Assembly (NCBI RefSeq): GCF_006386545.1
Contig: NZ_SWAR01000024.1
Location: 1-64,000, forward strand
From: Methylibium rhizosphaerae
Lineage (GTDB): Bacteria; Pseudomonadota; Gammaproteobacteria; Burkholderiales; Burkholderiaceae_C
Length of the DNA: 64,000 nt
Direction of reading: 5' to 3'
Shown: positions 53,614 to 64,000 of the stretch, one piece after another
Numbering within the stretch: the stretch's first letter is position 1
Layout: the number at the start of each line of letters is the position of its first letter
The notes under the pieces: model-generated
The model's database searches: none
What the model was told of the DNA's origin: nothing
Seen by the model: only the letters and a program-made list of their open reading frames with translations
Program-made: the position numbers and the translations under genes

Positions 53614-55023
53614 ATGAGCGAAGACTTGTGGCTGCGCGGTTGCGAGCGCCTTGCTACCGAGCTGCCCGAACAGCAATTCAACACCTGGATCCGGCCACTG
53701 CCCGCCGCCGACGTGAGCGATCGGGGCGACGTGGCCGTGGCCTCGGTGCGCGTGCCCAATCGCTTCAAGCTCGACTGGATCCGCACGCAGTACGCGCCGC
53801 GCATCGAGTCGGTGCTGGCCGAGCTGGCCGGCAAGCCGGTGCGCCTGGAGCTGACCCTCGCCCCGCGCGAGATGCTGCCCCGTCCGGCGACACCGGCCGG
53901 CAACCACCATCAGCCGGTGAGCGCGGCACAGGCCTTGTCGATGCCGACGTCGGCAGCGCCGCAGGCGCCGGCACTGCACCTCAACGGCAGCCCGGCCAAG
54001 AACCAGAACCGGCTGAACCCCGGCCTCACCTTCGACACGCTGGTGCCCGGCCGCGCCAACCAGATGGCCCGCACCGCCGCGCTGCATGTGGCCGGCGCCC
54101 CGGGCGCCATGTACAACCCGCTGTTCATCTACGGCGGCGTCGGGCTGGGCAAGACCCACCTGATCCATGCAGTCGGCAACGCCCTGCTGGCCGACCGGGC
54201 CGACGCACGGATCCTGTACCTGCACGCCGAGCAGTTCATCACCGACGTGGTGAAGAACTACCAGCGCAAGACCTTCGACGAACTGAAGGCCAAGTACCAC
54301 TCGCTCGACCTGCTGCTGATCGACGACGTGCAGTTCTTCGCCGGCAAGGAGCGCACGCAGGAGGAGTTCTTCAACGCCTTCGAGGCGCTGCTGGCCAAGC
54401 GGGCGCACATCATCATGACGAGCGACACCTACCCGAAGGGGCTGGTGGACATCGACGAGCGGCTGACCTCGCGATTCGACGCCGGACTCACCGTGGCCAT
54501 CGAGCCGCCCGAGCTCGAGATGCGGGTGGCCATCCTGATGAAGAAGGCCGAGGCGGAAGGCACGCCCATGCCGGAAGACGTGGCGTTTTTCGTGGCCAAG
54601 AACGTGCGGGCCAACGTGCGCGAACTCGAAGGCGCCCTGCGCAAGGTGCTGGCTTACGCCCGCTTCTCGCACAAGGACATCAACATCCAGCTCGCCCGCG
54701 ACGCGCTGAAGGACCTGCTCTCGATCCAGAATCGCCAGATCTCGGTTGAAAACATCCAGAAGACCGTGGCCGACTTCTACAAGATCAAGGTCGCCGACAT
54801 GTACTCGAAGAAGCGCCCCGCCTCGATTGCGCGGCCGCGCCAGATCGCGATGTACCTGGCCAAGGAGCTGACCCAGAAGAGCCTGCCCGAGATCGGCGAA
54901 CTCTTCGGCGGGCGCGACCACACCACCGTGCTGCATGCGGTGCGCAAGATCTCGGGCGAACGCACCAAGAACACCGAACTCAACCAGCAGCTGCACGTGC
55001 TGGAACAAACCTTGAAAGGCTGA
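53614..55023 (+). CDS. dnaA: Chromosomal replication initiator protein DnaA
   Basis: A 469-residue initiator. Domain I (residues 1-80: [20 protein letters not shown]) binds helicase partners. Domain III has Walker [17 protein letters not shown], Walker [15 protein letters not shown] and sensor motifs. Domain IV carries the DNA-binding signature [20 protein letters not shown]. The linker domain II (about 85-140) is Pro/Ala-rich. ATG 53614 gives the conventional start MSEDLWLRG. Confidence 0.98.
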   Translation: MSEDLWLRGCERLATELPEQQFNTWIRPLPAADVSDRGDVAVASVRVPNRFKLDWIRTQYAPRIESVLAELAGKPVRLELTLAPREMLPRPATPAGNHHQPVSAAQALSMPTSAAPQAPALHLNGSPAKNQNRLNPGLTFDTLVPGRANQMARTAALHVAGAPGAMYNPLFIYGGVGLGKTHLIHAVGNALLADRADARILYLHAEQFITDVVKNYQRKTFDELKAKYHSLDLLLIDDVQFFAGKERTQEEFFNAFEALLAKRAHIIMTSDTYPKGLVDIDERLTSRFDAGLTVAIEPPELEMRVAILMKKAEAEGTPMPEDVAFFVAKNVRANVRELEGALRKVLAYARFSHKDINIQLARDALKDLLSIQNRQISVENIQKTVADFYKIKVADMYSKKRPASIARPRQIAMYLAKELTQKSLPEIGELFGGRDHTTVLHAVRKISGERTKNTELNQQLHVLEQTLKG

Positions 55024-55280
55024 TCGCTTGTTCGAGCGAGCGCTACACGGCCAGGGCAAACTCGGTCAAGTGACAAGCCTGGGGACAACTTTCGAACAAC
55101 CGGCCAGTCATCCACAGGCCGGCGCGTCCTTCGCAAGTTGTTGTCGGTTGCCCACCGTGAAAACAAGGCCTCGGCCCACAGGGTTGATGCCCAGCTAAGC
55201 GCCTGACAGAAAAAGGGAAAATGGCGTTTTCCACAAGAACACCCAACCCCTACTAAGAACCACTACCTTCAGAGGTTGAC
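55024..55280. other. dnaA-dnaN intergenic region, probable oriC part
   Basis: A 257-bp non-coding gap with two DnaA boxes one base off consensus: TCATCCACA (55108-55116) and TTTTCCACA (55227-55235), both on the plus strand, plus an A-rich segment (about 55208-55222) that could unwind. Together with the boxes upstream of dnaA this marks the likely replication origin. The full set was not defined. Confidence 0.65.
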
Positions 55281-56387
55281 ATGATTGTGTTGAAGAGTAC
55301 CCAGGACAAAGTGCTGAGCGCACTGCAAGCCGTGGCCGGCATCGTCGAGCGTCGCCACACCTTGCCCATCCTGGCCAACGTGCTGCTGCGCAAGAACGGG
55401 GGGCAGGTGGAGTTCACCACCAGCGACCTGGAGATCCAGGTGCGCACCACGGCCGAATTCGACGGCGATGCCGGCAACTTCAGCACCACGGTGGGGGCCC
55501 GCAAGCTCATCGACATCCTGCGCACGCTGCCGGCCGATCAGACGGTGTCGCTCACCTCCAACCAGAACAAGCTCACCCTGGCCGGCGGCAAGAGCCGCTT
55601 CACGCTGCAGACGCTGCCGGCCGAGGATTTCCCGCTGGTGCAGGAGGCCGCCGATTTCGGCCCCGCCTTCAGCGTGCCGCAGAAGACCCTCAAGGGCCTG
55701 ATCAACCAGGTGCACTTCGCGATGGCGGTGCACGACATCCGCTACTACCTGAACGGCATCCTGTTCGTGGCCGAAGGCAAGAGCCTCACGCTGGTGGCCA
55801 CCGACGGCCACCGCCTGGCGCTGGCCCAGGCCACTCTCGACGTCGAGATGCCCAAGCAGGAAGTCATCCTGCCGCGCAAGACGGTGCTCGAGCTGCAGCG
55901 CCTGCTGAAGGACGAAGACACCCCCATCGAGCTGCGCTTTGCCGGCAACCAGGCCAAGTTCAGCTTCTCGGGCATGGAGTTCGTCACCAAGCTGGTGGAA
56001 GGCAAGTTCCCCGACTACAACCGCGTGATTCCCAAGAACCACAAGAACCACGTGACCCTGGGTCGCGCGCCGCTGCTGGCCAGCCTGCAGCGCGCCGCCA
56101 TCCTGACCAGCGAGAAGTTCAAGGGGGTGCGGGTCAACATCGAGCCGGGCACCCTGCGCATCGCCTCCAGCAATGCCGAGCAGGAAGAGGCCAAGGAAGA
56201 GCTCGAGATCGACTACGGCGGCGACACCATCGAGATCGGCTTCAACGTGACCTACCTGATGGACGCCCTGGCCAACATGAGCCAGGACATGGTGACCGTG
56301 TCGCTGGCCGATGCCAACAGCTCCGCCCTGGTGACCATTCCGGAACAGGGTGGCTTCAAGTACGTCGTGATGCCGATGCGCATCTGA
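55281..56387 (+). CDS. dnaN: DNA polymerase III beta sliding clamp
   Basis: A 368-residue clamp that encircles DNA and tethers polymerase III. It opens with MIVLKSTQDKVLSALQAVAG and IVERRHTLPILANVLL and shows three similar domains of about 120 residues. The C-terminus VTIPEQGGFKYVVMPMRI is the family's. Follows dnaA in the standard order. A hairpin terminator follows. Confidence 0.98.
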   Translation: MIVLKSTQDKVLSALQAVAGIVERRHTLPILANVLLRKNGGQVEFTTSDLEIQVRTTAEFDGDAGNFSTTVGARKLIDILRTLPADQTVSLTSNQNKLTLAGGKSRFTLQTLPAEDFPLVQEAADFGPAFSVPQKTLKGLINQVHFAMAVHDIRYYLNGILFVAEGKSLTLVATDGHRLALAQATLDVEMPKQEVILPRKTVLELQRLLKDEDTPIELRFAGNQAKFSFSGMEFVTKLVEGKFPDYNRVIPKNHKNHVTLGRAPLLASLQRAAILTSEKFKGVRVNIEPGTLRIASSNAEQEEAKEELEIDYGGDTIEIGFNVTYLMDALANMSQDMVTVSLADANSSALVTIPEQGGFKYVVMPMRI

Positions 56388-56419
56388 CCTCCCGGATCAG
56401 TCTTGAAGGACTGAATCCC

Positions 56420-56450
56420 AAGCGGGCTGCGGCCCGCTTCAGCGTTTCTT
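56420..56450 (+). terminator. Terminator between dnaN and gyrB
   Basis: AAGCGGGC (56420-56427) pairs with GCCCGCTT (56432-56439), 4-nt loop, followed by CAGCGTTTCTT. Probably a partial stop separating dnaN from gyrB transcription. Confidence 0.65.
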
Positions 56451-56485
56451 ATGGGCTTGCGAGCGATCGCGGGCCCGGCAAGTGA

Positions 56486-59005
<2,520 letters not shown>

Positions 59006-59071
59006 TCGTTATCGACGATTCGATCGTCGTTTCTTGCCGCAGACCCCGTATCCCAGACCTTTTGAATTCCG

Positions 59072-59326
59072 ATGTCGACGACTCCCAATCCCTTCGCTGC
59101 CCTTCTCGACCCTGCTGGCGTCCTCAGCGCCTGTGCGCGCTCCGGAGCGCTCGACGCCCTGCCGGTGAGCGTGAGGCGCAGTGCCGATCGCGTGAGCACC
59201 CAAGTGGCAGGTGAGCTGGCCGAGCACGACGCAGCCGTCGACCAGATCTACCAGCAGATGATTGCCAAGGCTTCCAAGACGTCGCTGGCGAAGTCGAAGG
59301 GTGCCGTGCGCGCTCAGGAAGCCTGA
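59072..59326 (+). CDS. Small hypothetical protein
   Basis: An 84-residue soluble protein, Ala-rich, with predicted helices (VRRSADRVSTQVAGELAEHD, AAVDQIYQQMIAKASKTSLA). No signal peptide, membrane span or known domain. No clear ribosome-binding site precedes ATG 59072. It follows gyrB on the same strand by 66 bp. Its reality as a gene is probable, not certain. Confidence 0.5.
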   Translation: MSTTPNPFAALLDPAGVLSACARSGALDALPVSVRRSADRVSTQVAGELAEHDAAVDQIYQQMIAKASKTSLAKSKGAVRAQEA

Positions 59327-59381
59327 CCGAGGCGCCCCTGGGGTGGTCGAATGTCGGAGCAGCAGCAAGGCGCTCTGACGT

Positions 59382-60428
59382 TCAAGGCCTCGCAAACTCC
59401 GGAATCCGGAAGCGCTTCCGATACGCGCCGGGAGCCATGCCGGTGATGCGCCTGAACAGGCGCCTGAAGAACGCGGCCTCCTCATACCCCACGCGCCAGC
59501 TGATCTCGTCCACCGAATCGTCGGTGCGCTCGAGCCGGCGCTTTGCGTCTTCGACCCGCAACCTCTGCACATAGTCGATGGGCGAGAGACCGGTGGCCGT
59601 GGTGAACCTGCGTTTGAAGGTGCGCTCGGCCAGGTTGCTGCGGCGGATCATCTCGTCCACCGGGTTGGCCACCGCGAAGTGCTGGCTCAGCCAGCGTTGC
59701 GCGGCCTCGATCTCGGCGTCGCCGTGGTCGCGCCGCCCTTCGAAGGTGATGTAGGGCGCGAGGCCGTCCTGGTGCCACTGCAGCGCATAGGCACGCGCGA
59801 TGTCCTGTGCGTCGGTGGCACCCGCGAAGCGGGCGATCAGGTAGAGCACCATGTCGTGCCAGGTGGTCGAGGCGCCCGAACTCACCAGCTCCTCGCGCTG
59901 GCCCGACACCACCAGCACGCGCTTGGGGTGGATGGGCACTTGCGGGTAGGCCGCCCTGAACTCGCGTGCGTAGCCGTAGTGCACCGTCGCGTCCCTGCCG
60001 TCGTACAGGCCGGTCTCGGCCAGCAGGAAGATGCCCGAGCAGGCCGAGCACAGGAGCGCGCCTTGTGCATGCATGCGTGCGAGCCACTCCACCAGCCTCG
60101 GATAGCGGCCCTTGAGCCACTCGGGTCCGCGCAGCAGTATCGAAGGGACGATGACGATGTCGCTCGTGTCGACCTCGTCGATGCAGCGCTGCACATGAAT
60201 GGGCACGCCGCTGGCGAGCTGCAGCGGCCCTACCGACTCGCCCACGATCTCGACCCGGAACGTCGGCGGCGGCGTCGGCGCGGCCGAGGGTGGCATGGCG
60301 CTGGTGCCCAGCACCGCGCGGGCGTTCATCACGTCGTAGATGCCGGCCAGCGTGGAGACCACGGCATCGGGTACGGCCAGCAGCGACACATGGCGCGTGG
60401 TCGGCGGCAACGGGCGGGCAGCGGGCAT
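59382..60428 (-). CDS. GlxA-type AraC-family regulator
   Basis: A 348-residue regulator. An N-terminal DJ-1/PfpI-like domain (SDIVIVPSILLRGPEWLKGR, LLCSACSGIFLLAETGLYDG) is fused to an AraC HTH pair (about 235-340: DEMIRRSNLAERTFKRRFTT, SVDEISWRVGYEEAAFFRRL). This architecture is that of GlxA. The DJ-1 part has Cys in the nucleophile elbow (CSACSG), perhaps used for sensing. Divergent from the haloperoxidase-like gene, 122 bp apart, which it may regulate. Confidence 0.88.
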   Translation of the reverse strand: MPAARPLPPTTRHVSLLAVPDAVVSTLAGIYDVMNARAVLGTSAMPPSAAPTPPPTFRVEIVGESVGPLQLASGVPIHVQRCIDEVDTSDIVIVPSILLRGPEWLKGRYPRLVEWLARMHAQGALLCSACSGIFLLAETGLYDGRDATVHYGYAREFRAAYPQVPIHPKRVLVVSGQREELVSSGASTTWHDMVLYLIARFAGATDAQDIARAYALQWHQDGLAPYITFEGRRDHGDAEIEAAQRWLSQHFAVANPVDEMIRRSNLAERTFKRRFTTATGLSPIDYVQRLRVEDAKRRLERTDDSVDEISWRVGYEEAAFFRRLFRRITGMAPGAYRKRFRIPEFARP

Positions 60429-60550
60429 GGCTTGCGAGCTAGGGGGTTGGCACGAATGAACCGATCTTGGGCGATTTCGGCTCTGCCGTGAACCGGGCGG
60501 CGCCGCAACGATGAGCGCCTCTTTCAACGCAATCGACCGAGAGGACGTTC

Positions 60551-61900
60551 ATGCATCGCTTTCCCAGCATCACGATGACGACATCATCGTTGTCGTCACC
60601 CTCCCGCCGCGGCCTGGGCCGCTGGCTCGCCCGGCTGGCGGCCGCGGCCGGCGCCGGCTTCGTGCTGGCCGCGGCCGCCCAGGCCGACGACAGCTTCATG
60701 GCCGCGCGCGGCTTCGACCTCGCGCACCAGCGCCGCCCGAATGCGGTGGTGCACTGGAACTCCATCGCCGAGCGGGCCTTCACCCCCAGCCAGGGCACCA
60801 ACCCGATGGCGCAGTCACGCACCTTCTCCATCCTGCATGCGTCGATCCATGACGCGCTCAATGCGATCGACCGGCGCTACGAGTCGTACACGCCGGGCCT
60901 GCCGAAGTCGCCGCGCGCTTCGCCGGAAGCCGCGGTGGCCGCCGCGGCGCGCGAGGTGCTGGTGCAACTGTTGCCCGAGCAGGCCGTGCTGGTGGAAGAG
61001 GCCTATGGTCAGGCGCTTGCCGCCGTGCGCAACGGACCGGCCAAGACCGCAGGCCTTGCCGCCGGCCAGGCCGCAGCCTGGGCCACGCTGAACCGCCGCA
61101 GCGCCGACGGCGCCGCCGGTGCTGCGCAACCGCCGTATGTGCCGAATGCCGGCGCGGGCGAGTACCAGTTCACCGCACCCTTCGCCTTTGCCGCACAACC
61201 CGGCTGGGGCCGCGTGGCGCCGTTCGCCATCAAGCTGGCCGAGCACACGCTCCAGGGCCCGTTGCCGCTGTCCAGCCAACAGTACGCCCATGACGTGGAG
61301 GAGGTGCGCGAGATCGGCCATGTGGCCAGCCGCACGCGCACGCCCGAGCAGACCGAGATCGCGAAGTTCTGGTACGAGGACTCGCCGCTGGGGTGGAACC
61401 GCATCGCCAATGCGGTGGTTCGCGAGCGCCGCCTCGACGCCTGGGAGGCCGCACGTGCCTTCGCGCTGGTGCACTTCGCCATGGCCGATGGCTTCATCGC
61501 CGGCTTCGGCGAGAAGTACGAGCATCGCTTCTGGCGCCCGGTCACCGCCATCCACGCGGCGGCGAACGATGGCAACACAACCACCGAGCCCGATGCCTCC
61601 TGGCAGCCGCTGCTGGTCACGCCGCCGGTGCCCGACTACCCCTCCACGCACACCGTGCTGGGCTGGGCCGCGGCCGAGGTGCTGATCGATCTTTTCGGCG
61701 ACCGGGTGCGCTACGGCCTCACCAGCCTCACGCTGCCGGGCGTCACGCGCCACTACCGCGGCTTCTCGCAGGCGGCCGAGGAAAACGGCCTGTCGCGCCT
61801 GTATGCCGGCATCCACTTCCGCCATGCCATCGAGGAAGGGCGTCGCCAGGGCCGCAGCATCGGCAAGGCGGTGTCGCAGGCGTTGCCCAAGGTCCGCTGA
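60551..61900 (+). CDS. Vanadium-dependent haloperoxidase/PAP2-like exported protein
   Basis: A 449-residue exported protein of the vanadium haloperoxidase/PAP2 superfamily. The N-terminus SRRGLGRWLARLAAAAGAGF suggests Tat export, cleaved near AAAAQA. Vanadate/phosphate-site residues occur as FWRPVTAI (Arg-Pro), PDYPSTHTVLG (Ser and His) and GIHFRHAIEEGRRQG (His and Arg). It could oxidise halides or act as a phosphatase; sequence alone does not decide. GAGGA precedes ATG 60551. The methyltransferase gene begins 22 bp after it, same strand. Confidence 0.82.
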   Translation: MHRFPSITMTTSSLSSPSRRGLGRWLARLAAAAGAGFVLAAAAQADDSFMAARGFDLAHQRRPNAVVHWNSIAERAFTPSQGTNPMAQSRTFSILHASIHDALNAIDRRYESYTPGLPKSPRASPEAAVAAAAREVLVQLLPEQAVLVEEAYGQALAAVRNGPAKTAGLAAGQAAAWATLNRRSADGAAGAAQPPYVPNAGAGEYQFTAPFAFAAQPGWGRVAPFAIKLAEHTLQGPLPLSSQQYAHDVEEVREIGHVASRTRTPEQTEIAKFWYEDSPLGWNRIANAVVRERRLDAWEAARAFALVHFAMADGFIAGFGEKYEHRFWRPVTAIHAAANDGNTTTEPDASWQPLLVTPPVPDYPSTHTVLGWAAAEVLIDLFGDRVRYGLTSLTLPGVTRHYRGFSQAAEENGLSRLYAGIHFRHAIEEGRRQGRSIGKAVSQALPKVR

Positions 61901-61921
61901 ACCAGCCCGAGGAGTCTCATC

Positions 61922-63004
61922 ATGGACATCGACAACACCCCTGCTTCAGCACTGAACCCGGCCCGGCTGGAGGCGTTCGTCACCCGCGCCATCGGTGACC
62001 TCACCGCCGGCTACGCCGGCGTCATGGTCAGCCTGGGCAGCAAGCTGGGCCTTTACAAGGCCATGGCAGGCGCCGGCCCGCTGAGCCCAAGGGAAGTGGC
62101 CGCCCGTTCAGGCTGCGCCGAGCGCTACGTGCGGGAGTGGCTCAACGCCCAGGCCGCCGGCGGCTACGTCAACTACCACGCCGTGAGCGAAACCTACGAG
62201 CTCTCGTCCGAGCAGGCGATGGTGCTGGCCGACGACACCAGCCCGGTCTACCTGCCGCCGGCCTGGGAGGTGCCGGCTGCGATGTGGTTCGACGAGCCGA
62301 AGGCGCTGGAGGCGTTTCGCACCGGCCGCGGCGTGGCCTGGGGCGAACACGACGCCCGCATGGCCTGCGGCGTGGCGGGCTTCTATCGCAACGGCTACCG
62401 AGCCCAGCTGGTGACGTCGTGGCTGCCCGCCCTCGATGGCGTGGTGGCCGCGCTGGAGGCCGGCATCGCCGTGGCCGACGTGGGCTGCGGCCGCGGCCAC
62501 TCGACGCTGCTGATGGCAGAGGCGTTCGCCCGTTCGCGCTTCCACGGCTTCGATACGCACGAGCCGTCGCTCGACGCGGCGCGCCGGCATGCCGCCGCCG
62601 TCGGCCTGTCACAGCACACGCAATTCACGCTGGCCCGTGCCACCGACTACCCCGACCAGCAGTACGGGCTCATCTGCTTCTTCGACACGCTGCACGACCT
62701 GGGCGACCCGGTGGCCGCGGCGCGGCATGCCGCCCGGGTGCTGGCGCCCGGTGGCACGGTGATGCTGGTGGAGCCGTTCGCTCACGACCGGGTGGAAGAC
62801 AACCTCTCCACCGTGGGGCAGCTGTACTACGCGGCTTCGTCGGTGATCTGCTGCGCGCATGCGGTGGCCGAAGGCGGCAGGCTCGTGCTCGGGGCGCAGG
62901 CCGGGCCGAAGCGGCTGGCCGACGTGTTCCGCAAGGCGGGCTTCACGCACTTCCGGCGCGCAGCCGAAACGCCGTTCAACGTGGTGTTCGAGGTGCGGCG
63001 CTGA
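61922..63004 (+). CDS. SAM-dependent methyltransferase with winged-helix N-terminus
   Basis: A 360-residue class I methyltransferase of the Rv2258c-like type. The N-terminal winged helix (VSLGSKLGLYKAMAGAGPLS, PREVAARSGCAERYVREWLN) is followed by a Rossmann domain with the SAM motif VADVGCGRGHSTLL, FHGFDTHEPSLD and ICFFDTLHDLGDP. GAGGAG lies upstream of the ATG. Probably one operon with the haloperoxidase-like gene. Small-molecule O- or C-methylation is likely; the substrate is unknown. Confidence 0.88.
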   Translation: MDIDNTPASALNPARLEAFVTRAIGDLTAGYAGVMVSLGSKLGLYKAMAGAGPLSPREVAARSGCAERYVREWLNAQAAGGYVNYHAVSETYELSSEQAMVLADDTSPVYLPPAWEVPAAMWFDEPKALEAFRTGRGVAWGEHDARMACGVAGFYRNGYRAQLVTSWLPALDGVVAALEAGIAVADVGCGRGHSTLLMAEAFARSRFHGFDTHEPSLDAARRHAAAVGLSQHTQFTLARATDYPDQQYGLICFFDTLHDLGDPVAAARHAARVLAPGGTVMLVEPFAHDRVEDNLSTVGQLYYAASSVICCAHAVAEGGRLVLGAQAGPKRLADVFRKAGFTHFRRAAETPFNVVFEVRR

Positions 63005-63014
63005 GGCCGCCGCG

Positions 63015-63302
63015 TCAGGCCTTGCGCACCGTCAGCGCCACCAGCTTCAGCACCAGCGGCCGCACCATCAGCACGCAGACGAAGGCCACCGGCATGGCCA
63101 GCGCGTAGGCGTGCAGCACGCGCGCGGGCAGCCCGGCATCGATGCCGCTGTTGGCGCCCACGATCACGGCGCACATGAGCAAGGCCATGATGGCCGACAT
63201 GAAAAAGGCAAAGGCCACCGGCGTGTAGCGGGGCTCGAGCTTCCAGCTGCGGGGCTGGGTGGCCGCGGGGGCAGCGGTTCGAAGGGCGGTGTCGTGTGTC
63301 AT
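63015..63302 (-). CDS. DUF2798 family membrane protein
   Basis: A 95-residue protein with two membrane helices: FAFFMSAIMALLMCAVIVGA and ALAMPVAFVCVLMVRPLVLK. The short inter-helix loop matches DUF2798. AGGA precedes ATG 63302. Function unknown. It is convergent with the methyltransferase gene, 10 bp away, and divergent from the LysR gene. Confidence 0.85.
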   Translation of the reverse strand: MTHDTALRTAAPAATQPRSWKLEPRYTPVAFAFFMSAIMALLMCAVIVGANSGIDAGLPARVLHAYALAMPVAFVCVLMVRPLVLKLVALTVRKA

Positions 63303-63426
63303 GTTCAGGGTCCTGTGTTCCTGTGTGTTTCGGTGCGGCGCATCGGGTGCGCCATGGAGTGGCACTTTAGGAACCGCAGGAGCCGGCCGGTAGCCGCGCG
63401 GCGCCTGCTTCAGACGAAAGCTAAAG

Positions 63427-63452
63427 TTTCGAATCCTTCGCTCGATTCGAAA
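63427..63452. promoter_or_regulatory. LysR operator-like inverted repeat
   Basis: TTTCGAAT (63427-63434) and ATTCGAAA (63445-63452) are perfect arms with a 10-bp spacer, 9 bp before the LysR start, in the region divergent from the DUF2798 gene. Confidence 0.6.
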
Positions 63453-63460
63453 GGCACCTC

Positions 63461-64000
63461 ATGGACACCCTGCGCGGCATCGACAGCTTCGTGAAGGCCG
63501 TCGAAGGCGGCAGCATCGCCGCGGCGGCACGGCAGCTGGGCATCACTGCCGCGGCTGCCAGCCAGAACATCGCGCGGCTCGAGCAGGAACTGGGCACCCG
63601 GCTGCTGGTGCGCAGCACCCGCCGCCTGTCGCTCACCGAAAGCGGCTCCCTCTACTACGAGCGGGTGCGCGGCGTGGTGCGCGAGCTGCAGCTGGCCCAG
63701 GCGGCGGTCACCGAGCTGCACGGCGAGCCGCAGGGGCGGCTGCGGGTGGCCTGCTCGGTGGCCTTCGCGCGCCATGTGCTGGCGCCGCTGGTGCCGGCCT
63801 TCACCGAGCGTTTCCCGCGGGTGTCGCTCGAGCTGGTGGTGGCCGACCGCAGCGTCGACCATGTGAAGGAGGACATCGACGTCAGCATCCGCTTCGGCGA
63901 GCAGCTGGAGCCGGGGCTGGTGGCCCGCCGCATTGCCACCATCCCGGTGGTGTATTGCGCTTCGCCGGCCTACCTCGCACGGGCCGGCACCCCGCAGCAG
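63461..64000 (+). CDS. LysR-family regulator, 3' end outside window
   Basis: The first 180 codons of a LysR regulator. The winged helix (SFVKAVEGGSIAAAARQLGI, TAAAASQNIARLEQELGTRL) is complete and the effector domain has begun (GRLRVACSVAFARHVLAPLV). It runs off the right edge. Divergent from the DUF2798 gene, 158 bp apart, with a perfect inverted repeat just before its start, so it may control that gene and itself. Confidence 0.88.
   Translation, partial: MDTLRGIDSFVKAVEGGSIAAAARQLGITAAAASQNIARLEQELGTRLLVRSTRRLSLTESGSLYYERVRGVVRELQLAQAAVTELHGEPQGRLRVACSVAFARHVLAPLVPAFTERFPRVSLELVVADRSVDHVKEDIDVSIRFGEQLEPGLVARRIATIPVVYCASPAYLARAGTPQQ

Overview
This looks like a chromosomal window from a high-GC betaproteobacterium of the order Burkholderiales, probably the Rubrivivax/Leptothrix/Ideonella side of the order. 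Evidence: uniformly GC-rich codons, Bug-type tricarboxylate-family binding proteins, several LysR regulators, a kdsD-kdsC-lptC block, the order rpmH-rnpA-yidD-yidC-mnmE facing dnaA-dnaN-gyrB, and short GC-rich dispersed repeats typical of the group. No rRNA, tRNA, CRISPR array, prophage or insertion sequence was seen. Genus is an inference; no search was possible.

Layout. 0.1-11.1 kb: a short TolC-like lipoprotein, an orphan NMT1-type binding protein, a hybrid histidine kinase divergent from an OmpR-type regulator, a composite inverted-repeat element, a membrane diguanylate cyclase, a YddA-type ABC exporter and several envelope proteins. 11.2-20.9 kb: a three-part nitrogen-compound locus. It has a taurine/thiamine-type ABC permease and ATPase (minus strand), then a divergent polyamine-type ABC operon (ATPase, binding protein, two permeases) followed by a GntR regulator and an Asp/Glu/hydantoin-racemase-like protein. 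It converges on an isochorismatase-like amidohydrolase, an HDOD protein and a CBS-pair protein. 21-28.5 kb: RlmN-like enzyme, VapBC toxin-antitoxin, MaoC-thioredoxin pair, an MmcB-like protein, a PAS histidine kinase and a BON lipoprotein. 28.5-35.3 kb: LysR/azoreductase pair, pirin, a soluble PilJ-type protein, and LysR plus Bug binding protein plus AstE-like deacylase.

35.3-39 kb is a complete creBCD module with a matching TTCAC-N6-TTCAC tag before creD. The creB-creC junction is unusual: a 29-bp unit is tandemly repeated and makes two 10-codon mini-ORFs whose stops overlap the next start. 39-48.9 kb: envelope genes, MarC, a BtuF-like protein, a glycine-rich RNA-binding protein, the KDO/LPS genes kdsD-kdsC-lptC with an SDR, a KefB-like antiporter, apt and a cyclic-nucleotide-binding protein. 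49-59 kb is the chromosomal origin region. mnmE, yidC, yidD, rnpA and rpmH read leftward; dnaA, dnaN and gyrB read rightward. DnaA boxes lie before dnaA and between dnaA and dnaN. 59-64 kb: a small hypothetical, a GlxA-type AraC regulator divergent from a vanadium-haloperoxidase-like protein and a methyltransferase, a DUF2798 protein, and the start of a LysR gene cut by the window edge.
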